Assembly: GCF_002777975.1 (NCBI RefSeq)
Contig: NZ_NGVS01000033.1
Location: 574,337 to 629,576, forward strand
Reading direction: 5' to 3'
DNA from: Shewanella carassii
GTDB lineage: Bacteria > Pseudomonadota > Gammaproteobacteria > Enterobacterales > Shewanellaceae
DNA length: 55,240 bases
Under the pieces are notes generated by a model. The model ran no database searches. It had not been told where the DNA came from and worked only from the letters and a program-made list of their open reading frames with translations. Both the position numbers and the translations under genes were made by a program. This document shows positions 16,862 through 25,793 of the stretch, in pieces (position 1 is the stretch's first letter; every line of letters begins with the position of its first letter).

Positions 16862-17287
16862 ATGTTTGCCCATCTATTTCGAAAACGAAAGATAAAGCAA
16901 TATGCCCGTAGGCTATCCAGGGATTTGCTAAAGCATTACGGCAAGAAGAGATATTACTCCAGAAATCAGCTGGAAAGGGCCTTAATCAGACAAAAGTTCA
17001 GGCGTCCGGCCAAAGCCTGTGATAGCAATGGCGGGATTTCGACCAATGAATATTATGCCTATGCCATGTATTGCTCACCGGCCGAGTTTTCCCGCATTTC
17101 GATGCAAACCTCCATCGCTCAAGGTCCCAGTGAGCCGGACTATGGGCAACTGAGAAGGGAAGCCGCAGAAGTTATCTTTGGCCGACCACAGGATTTTACT
17201 GTCGCGAGCCTGCATGATGCCTGCACAGGCCATAGTGCAGCGCATGCTGCTGGGGCTGATTTGGATTGTGACTCAACCGGAGATTAA
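16862..17287 (+). CDS. DUF6559 family protein
   Basis: 141 residues, starting with ATG 6 bp after the previous stop (GGAGAGTGAGTTCTT precedes). The basic N-terminus (FRKRKIKQYARRLSRDLLKHYG), then YYSRNQLERALI, EYYAYAMYCSPAEF, and the acidic tail after REAAEVIFGRPQDFTV, match DUF6559, which is common in Vibrio and Shewanella. Relatives usually end in a Gly/Ser/Asp-rich tail; here it is a His/Ala/Asp-rich tail. Function is unknown. It may be coupled to the upstream membrane gene. Confidence 0.75.
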   Translation: MFAHLFRKRKIKQYARRLSRDLLKHYGKKRYYSRNQLERALIRQKFRRPAKACDSNGGISTNEYYAYAMYCSPAEFSRISMQTSIAQGPSEPDYGQLRREAAEVIFGRPQDFTVASLHDACTGHSAAHAAGADLDCDSTGD

Positions 17288-17305
17288 TTAAAACCATGGT
17301 TTTAA
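17288..17305. promoter_or_regulatory. Perfect 18-bp palindrome
   Basis: TTAAAACCATGGTTTTAA begins on the base after the DUF6559 stop codon. The arms meet with no loop, which favours a protein-binding dyad over an RNA hairpin, although it could still contribute to transcript ends. No known operator is recognised. Confidence 0.4.
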
Positions 17306-17422
17306 GTCTTTTGGGGGCTTGTCGCAGTCGCCTTTTTCGCATGACGATAGGGTGTGTTATCGGGCTTAATTGAAACAAGGTTTTCAGGAGTGCCCAATCA
17401 AACCAATTTTTCAAGGATGAGG

Positions 17423-17455
17423 CGTCCTAAGTTCAAGCGCATGCGCTCCAGGACG
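17423..17455. repeat. Nested inverted repeat before the zinc-ribbon membrane gene
   Basis: CGTCCT (17423-17428) pairs with AGGACG (17450-17455), enclosing the perfect palindrome AGCGCATGCGCT (17436-17447). It lies about 25 bp before the next start codon and could fold in the mRNA leader. Confidence 0.4.
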
Positions 17456-17479
17456 AATAATTAAAAAGGAGATTGACTG

Positions 17480-18103
17480 ATGCATATGGCTTTAAAGGTT
17501 TTGTTTGTTAGTGGTGGGGTGCTGAGTTTTTTTATTGGCTTGCTATTCCTTGGTGGCGCCAGCCTGTTTCACAGTATTTTTGCGGCCAATGGCTTGGCTG
17601 TGGACGCGAGTCTTTTTGTTGTCATCGCCTTGGCCTGTTTTGCCTATGGTGGCTTGGGGTTTTGGGGAGGCTTCGGTGAGAATAAGCTCGCAGGTGGTAC
17701 CTTTTGTGCGATTGGTTTGGTGATGTGGCCTGCCGGAACTATTTACAGTGTTATCTGTTTGCTTGTTTGGTTATTCCTGAATAACAATCAGGAAACGCCT
17801 GTAGTTGCTGAGGAAGAGGAGGCCAATCAAGAAGTAAAGCAGGCTGTTGGGGCCGCCAATGGGGAACTAGAGTCCCTTTCACAAGATGGCTCGTTGGTTG
17901 TCCAAAGGGAAGTGGACTTAGATACCAACGCTGAGCCTGAGGCTAGCCCGGTTAATCATGAATTGCTATCCCACCTGAAAAATCAATCTGGTTTTGACTT
18001 TTCTAACATTGTTAAGCTTTGCGAAGTTTGTCATGCCGCAGATACCAAGCAACTGTTAGCCAATCATTATGTTTGTGGTGATTGCAGACAAAGATACCTG
18101 TAA
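17480..18103 (+). CDS. Membrane protein with C-terminal zinc-ribbon-like motif
   Basis: 207 residues starting at ATG after AAAAGGAG. Three hydrophobic helices (about 6-33, 43-66, 72-97) are followed by an acidic, Gln/Glu-rich linker and a compact C-terminal module with CEVCH...CGDC, a CxxCx(n)CxxC pair typical of zinc ribbons. A membrane protein with a cytoplasmic zinc module is likely. The family is not recognised. By eye the codon use (many T-rich codons) differs from its neighbours. Confidence 0.7.
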   Translation: MHMALKVLFVSGGVLSFFIGLLFLGGASLFHSIFAANGLAVDASLFVVIALACFAYGGLGFWGGFGENKLAGGTFCAIGLVMWPAGTIYSVICLLVWLFLNNNQETPVVAEEEEANQEVKQAVGAANGELESLSQDGSLVVQREVDLDTNAEPEASPVNHELLSHLKNQSGFDFSNIVKLCEVCHAADTKQLLANHYVCGDCRQRYL

Positions 18104-18112
18104 ACCGAAACT

Positions 18113-18454
18113 ATGGCAGAACTATTGGTCAAATTGGTGCTGGCGGTTGTTCTGCTGACAGGTGTTTTGGGCTGGTTTGCCTTGATGTTTGCATCGCTTC
18201 CCGGCGCCGAGATGCGTCGCAGTTTGTCTATGCGTCTGGTGCGAGGATTGTTCTACAGCTATCCCCTTTGGGTGTTGGTGCCGGTATATCAGCTTAAATA
18301 CAACTCGGTAGCAAGCTCTGTGGATTTGCTTTGGGGGATAGTCCCAATGCTGCCTTTGCTGTTAGTTTGGTTGATATTTACCCTTCAGGGGAGGGAGCTT
18401 AAACGGCGGCAACAATTAAAAGCGGTATCAAAGCCCACAACCAAACAGGAGTAG
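18113..18454 (+). CDS. Small membrane protein
   Basis: 113 residues, starting 9 bp after the previous stop, so almost certainly co-transcribed. Three hydrophobic stretches are clear (LLVKLVLAVVLLTGVLGWFALMF in one run, a middle YSYPLWVLVPVY, and LLWGIVPMLPLLLVWLIFTL) before a basic tail. No motif identifies a function. Confidence 0.65.
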   Translation: MAELLVKLVLAVVLLTGVLGWFALMFASLPGAEMRRSLSMRLVRGLFYSYPLWVLVPVYQLKYNSVASSVDLLWGIVPMLPLLLVWLIFTLQGRELKRRQQLKAVSKPTTKQE

Positions 18455-18551
18455 AAGGGCAAACATGGCTAAACCAGAGGCTGTTAATGCTCAAGTGATA
18501 CCCATGGCCCATTGATACCGCAAGATTGACCAAATAATCAAGGAGGTTTAG

Positions 18552-18959
18552 ATGGTGACTATCGCCGAGCTGCAAGCTTTTATCGAACGCGAGCTGCCAC
18601 AGAGCGGCATTGTGATTGAACATCTGGGAGATAAGTCGGCCAGAGTGCGTAAGCCGATAACTCAGGCGCACCTGCGCCCCGGAGGTACAGTCTCAGGGCC
18701 GACCATGATGGAGCTGGCCGATATTGCCATCTATGTCGCCTTGTTGGCGGAAATAGGCATAGTGCCTCTGGCGGTAACCACCAACCTGAATATCAACTTC
18801 CTGCGTAAACCCAGCGCCGAGTGTGACATAGTTGCCGATTGTAGGCTGCTGAAATTGGGTAAATCACTGGCGATTGCCGAGGTGTCTGTGTTTTCAAACG
18901 GACACAGCGACCTGGTGGCCCATGCCGTGGGCACTTATTCCATTCCGCCTGTGAGCTAG
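18552..18959 (+). CDS. PaaI-type hotdog thioesterase
   Basis: 135 residues, the length of PaaI/YbgC-like hotdog proteins, after a good CAAGGAGG site. The core HLRPGGTVSGPTMMELADIAIY is the conserved helix and turn, followed by the strands VTTNLNINFLRKP and LLKLGKSLAIAEVSVF. Such enzymes hydrolyse acyl- or aryl-CoA thioesters in the cytoplasm. No CoA pathway genes adjoin it, so the substrate cannot be named. Confidence 0.88.
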   Translation: MVTIAELQAFIERELPQSGIVIEHLGDKSARVRKPITQAHLRPGGTVSGPTMMELADIAIYVALLAEIGIVPLAVTTNLNINFLRKPSAECDIVADCRLLKLGKSLAIAEVSVFSNGHSDLVAHAVGTYSIPPVS

Positions 18960-19018
18960 CCTCTAACCCCATTCAAAAACAGTTGTTGTCCTCCGCGCTG
19001 ATAGAGAGATGTCGCATA

Positions 19019-19906
19019 ATGTATATTCCTCCTGAAATCAATCTATTGTCACCTTTTACTGCGGACGAGCAGCCCATGGGACCCTATCCTTCATTGGGCT
19101 TTCTGCCTCTGTTCGATGCCGAGCTCGGCAACGGTGATTACTTTGGGCTCTATTGGCCCTTGGGCCGGGAGACAGAGGCGCCGATTGTCTGTGACATGTG
19201 GCACGATGAGGCCAAGTTGGTACCGGCCTTTTCCGGCGCCGGTAAATTTGTTGCCTGGCTCGAAGCCAACGACTGGGAGCGCGGCGATGAAGAGCCGCAA
19301 GACGCAGACTTTGCGCCAATGTTGGTTCAGCGCGCCAAGGCGTTTTTTCGTGGAGCAGAGAAGGGGCCAGCCAAGCAGGACGATATTGAGGCAGGCATTG
19401 TTTTACTGCAGCAGGCCTGCGAGCAATTACCGGAAGTGGGTGACTATTGGTTTGCACTGGCATCGCAGTTAAGGCGTTTGGGGCGAAATGAACTGGCGGC
19501 TCATGCTGCTCTACGGGCGTTTCACAGTAATTGGGCCTTCGGCATCCCCTCCGATGGCGTAATGCGAATGCTCAGCCAGGTGCAGTTGCAAACCTATCTT
19601 GAAGATGATCCCTTCATCCGCCGGCTCGATGGCTTTAAGCTGGGGTTCGGCGGTGAAAAGCATAACGACAACTATCCCATCATGCTGGCGGCATCCAGGG
19701 AGTATCTGCAGGCTGGCCAAGTGCTGCCCGGATTGATGTTGTATCAAAACTATGCCTATTCCATGTACTTTGAGACTCAGGCCTTTCAAGAGCGCTATGG
19801 GTTTGAGCTGACTCGTTGGCAAAGCGAGTTTTCCGCCTTGTGTTTAACGCACTTAGGGGATGATCGCCGCGTGAGACTCAGTCATGAAACGGCTTGGAAG
19901 CCGTAA
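19019..19906 (+). CDS. SMI1/KNR4-like and TPR protein
   Basis: 295 residues from ATG 19019; an earlier TTG at 18983 is possible but adds no family sequence. The N-terminal portion (GNGDYFGLYWPLGRE, PIVCDMWHDE, LVPAFSGAGKFVAWLEAN) has the GdyfgLy...PV...HDe.....s.sF..wl pattern of SMI1/KNR4 domains. A TPR-like helical part follows (GIVLLQQACEQLPEVGDYWF, LRRLGRNELAAHAALRAF). SMI1 superfamily members are the commonest immunity proteins of polymorphic toxins; no toxin is adjacent. It is the last gene of the accessory cluster and ends at a strong terminator. Confidence 0.72.
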   Translation: MYIPPEINLLSPFTADEQPMGPYPSLGFLPLFDAELGNGDYFGLYWPLGRETEAPIVCDMWHDEAKLVPAFSGAGKFVAWLEANDWERGDEEPQDADFAPMLVQRAKAFFRGAEKGPAKQDDIEAGIVLLQQACEQLPEVGDYWFALASQLRRLGRNELAAHAALRAFHSNWAFGIPSDGVMRMLSQVQLQTYLEDDPFIRRLDGFKLGFGGEKHNDNYPIMLAASREYLQAGQVLPGLMLYQNYAYSMYFETQAFQERYGFELTRWQSEFSALCLTHLGDDRRVRLSHETAWKP

Positions 19907-19935
19907 CTCTTGGTCAAAGGGGCTTCAATAAAATT

Positions 19936-19960
19936 AAAAAGGCTCCCTTGGGAGCCTTTT
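19936..19960. terminator. Bidirectional terminator
   Basis: AAAAA-GGCTCCC-TT-GGGAGCC-TTTT sits between convergent genes and has a T-run in both directions. Confidence 0.88.
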
Positions 19961-19973
19961 GGCTTATCTAAGG

Positions 19974-22025
19974 TTAAAACTGGTAGGTGACTGAGACCCC
20001 AAAGTTACGGGGATCGACTATCGCCGCATAGCCATCCGGGTAGTTACGGGCTGCCGGAGAGCGGCTCAACACGGCTTTCTCATCAAAGGCGTTGTTGACG
20101 AAGGCGTTGAAGATCCAGTTGTCTGTCTCATAATTGAGCGACATACGTGCCAGCACATAGTCACCGGCAACTCGTTCCTCTGTGTTCTCAAAGTCACCAT
20201 AGTACTCACCGACATAGTTGGCGGAGACACTGAAGGTAAGCTGATCCGTCAGCCAATACTGGGCACCGAGATTGGCGGTCATTGAGGGGGCCGAATCCAG
20301 TTCATTGCCCTTGGCAGAGGCATAACCTTCTCCAGGTTCCTTGATTTCCGAACTCAACAGCCCAAGGCCGCCGTGCAGGCGCAGATCCCGGGTCACCATG
20401 GCTGAGGCTTCAAACTCGGCACCATAGGTAATCACCTTGTCCATGTTGATAACCCGTCTGGCAGAACCTGTGGCCTGATATCCGTCGTAGTCGTTGTAGA
20501 ACAGGTTGGCGCTCAGGTTGATATTACCGCCATCCAGGCTGGTTCTCAGCCCAAGTTCATAGGCGTTAACGTACTCTTCATCGTAGAAGTAGAACTCATT
20601 TTCCGGGAAGCCTATCGCCGCACCGGCGGCGTTGTAGCCACGGCGACCGCTTAAGGAGACTGTGGTCTCGGCATTGATATCATATTGCAATACCAGCTTG
20701 GGCAACTTGATGGTCTTACTGTTGTCCAGGGTATCTTCTATGGGCGTTTGCGGCTGCTTCATCCAGAAATTACGCCGCTGGGATTCCCGTTCAACCCGGC
20801 CTCCGGCGGTGATCCTGAAGTCATCGGTGACGTTATAGGTAAATTCGCCGAAAACCGCCTTGGAGTCACTATTGTCGTCGCCGCGATAAACAGTACCGCC
20901 AATACTGTTGAAGTCTTGATCGCGCTTGAAATAGTAGAGGCCGATAAAGCCGCTGTAAAGCTCGCTGTTAAGGCCAAAATGCAGCTTGGTTTCAGCCGTG
21001 GTGTTGGACTCCTCCATACTCACCACTTGCTCGGTAGCAGGATCCTTGTCATAGGTATCCATCACCCAGTGGTAGTTCATTCTGGCCAGCAAGAAGTCGA
21101 CCGAAAAATTGTCACTTATCCTGTAGTCCAGCTTGATGCTGCCGGTATCTGATTCAGTGTCCATGTTTCTGGGGTTGATGGGCTGATACTTCCAGGGATC
21201 GTCACCACTGAAGTATTGCCGTCCCGTGTTGCCGCGCTCATGGTTTTTGGCATAGCTGAGCATGGCCTTGAGGCCGTCAATGGCTGCGGGTTCCCACAGG
21301 AGTTTGGCTCTTATTCTGTCTGTGTTGAGCTTATTGAGATCAAAGCCAGGCGGGTTAGCTTCATGGATAACCGGGTTGGCGTAAGTTTCACCATCGGTAT
21401 GCTGCGCCGATAGGCGAAAGGCCAGCTCATCCTCAATCAAAGGGCCGGAGATGGCGGCGGCCGAGTCTATATATTGGCTCTCACTGCGATAACCCACCCG
21501 AGCGGCACCCTGCCAGTCAAAAGTCGGATCCTTGGTCTTGATAAACATGGCGCCACCTATGCTGTTGCGGCCATTACTGGTGGATTGGGGACCACGGAAC
21601 ACTTCAATCTGCTCTATGTCCCACATGCCGGTATCGCCGGTCAAATCCGCCATAAAAGGTTCTGCCACACCATCGGTTATGGTAGATACCCGGGTCTTGG
21701 CGCCGCCGGAAACCCCACTAAAGCCGGTGGCGGCGCCGTTACCGGAAACCCCGCGGATATTGGGCATTTGCCCGGACAGCACTACCAGGTTGGGTATTTC
21801 AGAGATGGCGTCATGCACCGATAGGTATTGCAGCGTCTTAAGCTGCTCCTCGGTGATGACAGATACAGATGAACTCACGTCTTTCAATGATTTCTCTGTC
21901 TTTTCCCCCAAAACGACAATTCTTTCGATTGATTGATTTCCGCGCTCGACAGCATCATCGGCAAAGGCCGGTGATGCCAGCATAGCGAGCAGCAGGGCAT
22001 TGAGCTTAAACGTGTAGCTAGGCAT
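19974..22025 (-). CDS. Fur-regulated TonB-dependent siderophore-type receptor
   Basis: 683 residues with a signal peptide (cleavage about PAFA-DD), a TonB-box region (SIERIVVLGEK), a plug (NLVVLSGQMPNIRGVSG; IEVFRGPQSTSNGRNSIGGA) and a beta barrel ending VSVTYQF. It is unrelated in detail to the receptor at 8103-10253 and lacks the FRAP box, so a ferric siderophore is the likelier cargo. A textbook 7-1-7 Fur site lies 90 bp upstream, so it should be induced by iron starvation. No biosynthesis or TonB genes are near. Confidence 0.9.
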   Translation of the reverse strand: MPSYTFKLNALLLAMLASPAFADDAVERGNQSIERIVVLGEKTEKSLKDVSSSVSVITEEQLKTLQYLSVHDAISEIPNLVVLSGQMPNIRGVSGNGAATGFSGVSGGAKTRVSTITDGVAEPFMADLTGDTGMWDIEQIEVFRGPQSTSNGRNSIGGAMFIKTKDPTFDWQGAARVGYRSESQYIDSAAAISGPLIEDELAFRLSAQHTDGETYANPVIHEANPPGFDLNKLNTDRIRAKLLWEPAAIDGLKAMLSYAKNHERGNTGRQYFSGDDPWKYQPINPRNMDTESDTGSIKLDYRISDNFSVDFLLARMNYHWVMDTYDKDPATEQVVSMEESNTTAETKLHFGLNSELYSGFIGLYYFKRDQDFNSIGGTVYRGDDNSDSKAVFGEFTYNVTDDFRITAGGRVERESQRRNFWMKQPQTPIEDTLDNSKTIKLPKLVLQYDINAETTVSLSGRRGYNAAGAAIGFPENEFYFYDEEYVNAYELGLRTSLDGGNINLSANLFYNDYDGYQATGSARRVINMDKVITYGAEFEASAMVTRDLRLHGGLGLLSSEIKEPGEGYASAKGNELDSAPSMTANLGAQYWLTDQLTFSVSANYVGEYYGDFENTEERVAGDYVLARMSLNYETDNWIFNAFVNNAFDEKAVLSRSPAARNYPDGYAAIVDPRNFGVSVTYQF

Positions 22026-22114
22026 GAGTATCTGTCCTGATTAACAAATGAAGCGATTGAGAAACTAAGCGTTGAGTGGGGGCAAATTTATATTGTTATA
22101 AACATGAGTGCAAG

Positions 22115-22129
22115 TGATAATTATTATCA
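22115..22129. promoter_or_regulatory. Fur box
   Basis: TGATAAT-T-ATTATCA is a perfect 7-1-7 inverted repeat, the core Fur recognition form, about 90 bp upstream of the TonB receptor start at 22025. The rest of 22026-22375 shows no gene. Confidence 0.9.
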
Positions 22130-22375
22130 TTAAGAGTGATTGTGGTTGAATGTAGGGAAATCTTTTGTAGAAGAGATAAATTGGATGTATGAAATGAGTT
22201 GCTGCAGATTTTAGAGCTGGCATCTGAGTGTACTTAAGGTAAGTTGCTCAGGCACGTTCGATGGTTTGGAGCAAAGGGGAGCTCTATATCTCAGTCAGAC
22301 TGGAATCAATATGACTTTGGCCGTTGGAAGCCGCTGCCGCCCAATGCTCAGCGGCTAAAGACTTTGAGGGGCAAG

Positions 22376-22789
22376 TTAGCGTTGGTTATTGCGCCAACTT
22401 TGGATCTGCGCCGACAAGAGCTGCCAGTGAGGAGCTAAGTAACGGGCGAACACTTTATGTGCTAGGCGTTGTTTCAGTCGCAGCCAAAGGCCGGGAGACG
22501 TATTGAGACGTAACACAATATTCTCTTTGAGCCACTTTTCATCAAACCCGGCCCACTCTCCACAGGTATCGAACAGATTAGGGCCGCATACCGGTGCCAC
22601 TTCGCGGTACAGAATATGTTCCAGCTCCGGCAGGGAATAGGGGGAAAGCGCGCATATCCGGGTGATAGCTGGGTAGTGCATGGTCACATCCGTGTCGAGA
22701 AATAAGTCCGACAGAGCGCTCCATACTGCTTGGCGCTGGTAGAGCGATTCAAGGAGTTGTTGTTCTGTTTGACAGTGGGATTCAGCCAT
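22376..22789 (-). CDS. DUF7079 family protein
   Basis: 137 residues. ATG at 22789 is chosen because GGAAGGACCCT precedes it; the longer frame to 22852 has no family match. RQAVWSALSDLFLDTDV, YSLPELEHILYREVAPV and EWAGFDEKWLKENIV reproduce the DUF7079 pattern (W-x-ALSDLFLDTE...EVAPVC..N....GEWAGFD). These are small cytosolic proteins often found with immunity genes; function unknown. It lies upstream of the TonB receptor on the same strand but is separated by 350 bp with its own Fur-box promoter. Confidence 0.78.
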   Translation of the reverse strand: MAESHCQTEQQLLESLYQRQAVWSALSDLFLDTDVTMHYPAITRICALSPYSLPELEHILYREVAPVCGPNLFDTCGEWAGFDEKWLKENIVLRLNTSPGLWLRLKQRLAHKVFARYLAPHWQLLSAQIQSWRNNQR

Positions 22790-23039
22790 AGGGTCCTTCC
22801 TTTGGGGCTTTATCTGTGCCGAGAGGTTAACCAAAGCGGGGAGTACCTGCAAGCAAGATGTGTATTATTTAAGCATTGGCTTGCTTGGTTTTTGAGCTTT
22901 TTATCTTGAATTGGATGCGAGTTTTTACAGAATTTTTTACAGAACGTTTTATATATGGCTATTGGCTTGGGAAAGTACTGACACTGCTGTTGACTCTGTC
23001 CTGGATAAACAGTGATAGGCTAAATTTTTAAATAATAGA

Positions 23040-23079
23040 GAGTTGCCCGTTGGAATTAACCTTTTGATACGGGCAACTC
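23040..23079. repeat. 10-bp inverted repeat downstream of the lipoprotein gene
   Basis: GAGTTGCCCG (23040-23049) pairs perfectly with CGGGCAACTC (23070-23079) across a 20-base loop. It lies about 80 bp past the stop of the minus-strand lipoprotein gene. There is only a weak T-rich tail, so it may be a 3' stem-loop rather than a full terminator. Confidence 0.45.
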
Positions 23080-23157
23080 AAAGATCCTAAACAGTATCAA
23101 ATTAAATTTAGGCTAAGAAACCTAAAGTCAATCGAGTCTGTTTATGTCGGAGTAGGC

Positions 23158-25245
23158 TTACTCGTTGTTACCTTTGCCAGTCCATTCAATGTTGGTTTTA
23201 ATCTCTTCGACCAAACCGGCATCGTCTTCGGCCACATGGCCGATAACGCTATAGATCTTGCCAACAACAGGTTGTGCAATATTGAACTGGGCTGAGCAAT
23301 ATTGGATGCCATTCTCTTCGCCGGGGAACAGTTCGGCTGGAATACGATACTCCATGCCTTGGTAACTCAGGTTCAGATCGTAGAATTCACGTACTTCATC
23401 ACAGCTGAAGTCGGTGTTAGGCACATCGAAGTACAGGCCAACATGGGCACCGCCGTTGTCTGCCGCTGTCATCTGCATGGTCAGGTGACCCAATTGATAG
23501 GTGGCGTCTGTCGTTGCCGGAAGTTCAGCGGTAAACATACGATTGGCCGCATCATCATCAGATTCGATATCCAGGCGCTTTTCTACTTCATCGGCGTTGG
23601 CAAACAGAGTATAGCGACCGCCCCACATTTGGGCGACTTTGGCTCCTGTACCCACCCCGGCGATGGCGTCGCTCAGCTCGATGGTTTCTTGATGTTCAAC
23701 ACCTTCATCATCGGCATATTCCAACACCATCTGACCTTTGTCGTTGATGAGGTAAGTGGAAACTTCTTCTGTTGCCAAGTTTGAGCAGTCGCTCAGGTTT
23801 TCAGCCGTGCGGACGTTACGTAGTACAGAATTGTTTTTAAATTCCAGTGTGTCACACCAAACCTGCATTACACCATCATCATTTTCATTGGCAGAACCCC
23901 ATTCAGTGGTGAACCAGGTTTTACCTTCCAATGGGTGTTTTGGCTCAGGAGCGATACCGTTATCGGCAACCTTGACTTTAAGATCGGCTCTCACAGGCGC
24001 ATGTTTGCCGTCATTAACTGTCACTGTGATCACAAAGTCACCGGCTACCACAGGCTTGCCGGACAAACGCAGTGAGTCGCCTTGTTCAATTTTCAAGGTG
24101 ACACCTTGCATGTCGGTGGTGGCGTTGAAGGTCAGTTGATCTTTATCCTGATCGCCAAACAGGTCGTCCAGTTCAATAGTCTGATCAATCTGTGTTCCCA
24201 CTGTCAGCGCCATGCGCACCAGTTCAGCCTCGAGTTCAACCTTTTCGGCAGGATTGATGACAGGAGCATGGTTGATACTGCTGACTTCAATCTCAATTTC
24301 CAGTGGGTAAGAGCGGGCCCCTTTGCTGTCGGTAGCGTAGGCATGCAATTCGATTTCGCCGGCGATTTTAGGGGTACCGCTGAGTACGCCTGTTTTGGCA
24401 TCGAATGCCAATCCGAGAGTTTCCAGCGCTACGCTGCCATCTTCCTCCATCACGCTCAATTCAAAGGCATCATTGTCTTTGTCGGCAAAGGCTGCGGCTA
24501 AATCGATAGGTTCGATGGATTGATTTAACTCAAGGGTAATTGCCTGAAGTTTATCCTGCTCTGTTTTGGACAGGGCGATATGAGGTCTATGGTTGGCTTC
24601 AACGCTACCTTCAGGAGTAATCACAGGCTCATAATCGTTCAGATCATCACCTGCATCGACTTTGGCTGCGACATCTTCAACCAACTCTTCCAGGTATTCT
24701 TCAGCCACATCGGGTTGAGAAACCAGAGTTTCACCAACAATATTCAGTGCCTGAGCAACCTTGTCGCTGCCGCTCTTGGCTACATAGTCACCAAACAAGA
24801 GTTCAGAGTCGGCTTTCAAACCGGCAAATTTGGCAGATACGGCTTTCTGGGCATCCGCTTGGGATACACCCTTGTTAGCATCCATATGCTTGACTACCAG
24901 ATCAGTCATGGGACTGATCACCTGGCTGTTTGCGTCTTTGCTTGCCTGAGCTTTCAATTCAAAAGCTTTTTTTACTACGCCACGACTTTCATCTATGGTC
25001 TTGTCGGCAATGGCTTTCACACAGATTTTTTGACCCAGATATTGGTTGTCAATCTTGGCTATGCCGCCTCTTCCGGTTGTTGCCAGCTTGGTTTGACAGT
25101 TGTCACCGGCATAGATTTCGGCATTTACCAGATAACCGTCAATTGCTTTTACCGTGAATGAGTTGGTTGTGGTGTCGTTATCGCTGCCACCACATCCGGC
25201 CAGCGCCAACGTGATTGAAGCGGCAAGAAAAGTCGTTTTTTTCAT
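23158..25245 (-). CDS. Large Ig/cadherin-like repeat lipoprotein
   Basis: 695 residues with a clear lipobox (LALAGC, Cys18), so it is a membrane-anchored lipoprotein, probably on the outer membrane. After an N-terminal domain (FTVKAIDGYLVNAEIYAGDNC) and a helical stretch come two putative Ig/cadherin-like repeats, about residues 215-330 (LSGTPKIAGEIELHAYATD) and 335-430 (LRLSGKPVVAGDFVITVTVND), each built around an acidic DxDxD-like loop (DKDNDAF, DQDKDQL) that could bind calcium. The C-terminal 250 residues form another beta domain with several paired Cys. Function is unknown; adhesion or matrix binding is a guess. It is very acidic. Confidence 0.8.
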   Translation of the reverse strand: MKKTTFLAASITLALAGCGGSDNDTTTNSFTVKAIDGYLVNAEIYAGDNCQTKLATTGRGGIAKIDNQYLGQKICVKAIADKTIDESRGVVKKAFELKAQASKDANSQVISPMTDLVVKHMDANKGVSQADAQKAVSAKFAGLKADSELLFGDYVAKSGSDKVAQALNIVGETLVSQPDVAEEYLEELVEDVAAKVDAGDDLNDYEPVITPEGSVEANHRPHIALSKTEQDKLQAITLELNQSIEPIDLAAAFADKDNDAFELSVMEEDGSVALETLGLAFDAKTGVLSGTPKIAGEIELHAYATDSKGARSYPLEIEIEVSSINHAPVINPAEKVELEAELVRMALTVGTQIDQTIELDDLFGDQDKDQLTFNATTDMQGVTLKIEQGDSLRLSGKPVVAGDFVITVTVNDGKHAPVRADLKVKVADNGIAPEPKHPLEGKTWFTTEWGSANENDDGVMQVWCDTLEFKNNSVLRNVRTAENLSDCSNLATEEVSTYLINDKGQMVLEYADDEGVEHQETIELSDAIAGVGTGAKVAQMWGGRYTLFANADEVEKRLDIESDDDAANRMFTAELPATTDATYQLGHLTMQMTAADNGGAHVGLYFDVPNTDFSCDEVREFYDLNLSYQGMEYRIPAELFPGEENGIQYCSAQFNIAQPVVGKIYSVIGHVAEDDAGLVEEIKTNIEWTGKGNNE

Positions 25246-25793
25246 TTACTATCCCAAAATAAGTAAACCTGAGCGCCTCAGGTTGTCCAATTTCCTTTCC
25301 CTTGATGAAATAAAGCTTCATTTCAAAAGGGGGAGAAAGGATACATTTTATAAGGGAAAGATAAATTGATTGAGTTCACATAAAATTCTCGATTAAAAAC
25401 AATGCAATAACTTAATTTGCTGTTGTTTCAAATTTCATCAGTCAATGCGGTATTTCCGTTTTAAATAGCCTTTTTTGCTTGGAATTCCGAAGTGCTAGCA
25501 GTAATAAAGTGTGGAAAATGCCCCTTAAAACACGCTAAGTGTGTTTTTTTGTTGTTTTGTAACAAGGGGCTGTGAGTCATGGCCTTGGGGGCATGCAGGT
25601 CAATTGAATTTAGCTGATAGCAATCGCCCCGGCTTGCAGGGCTTTCACCACACTCGGTTTTTGTATTATTCGACTCAGGTAGGCGGTTATGCCATCGGTC
25701 GGATACCTTAACCGCCAATTGTCTTGTGAGCCTGAGTGTCACTAGGAATTATCCGTATTGTCCCTAAGTGACAGTTTCTAGAGAACAAACGGC
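25246..25793. other. Intergenic region with a terminator-like hairpin
   Basis: 548 bp without a gene I can support. It contains the lipoprotein promoter side and the hairpin AAAACAC-GCTAAGT-GTGTTTT at 25527-25547 followed by more T. A minus frame of 93 codons (25461-25742) has no ribosome site or family resemblance and is discounted. Confidence 0.45.
25527..25550 (+). terminator. Hairpin with T-run
   Basis: A 7-bp stem AAAACAC/GTGTTTT with a 7-base loop and a trailing T-run on the plus strand. No plus-strand gene lies upstream, so its role is unclear. Confidence 0.35.

Noticed and set aside
10969..19906. An integron cassette array
   Set aside because: The gene content is cassette-like, but I found no regularly spaced attC sites (no GTTRRRY/RYYYAAC pairs between genes) and no integrase in the window.
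25461..25742. A 93-codon minus-strand frame downstream of the lipoprotein promoter
   Set aside because: No ribosome site, no recognisable motif, and it spans a terminator-like hairpin.
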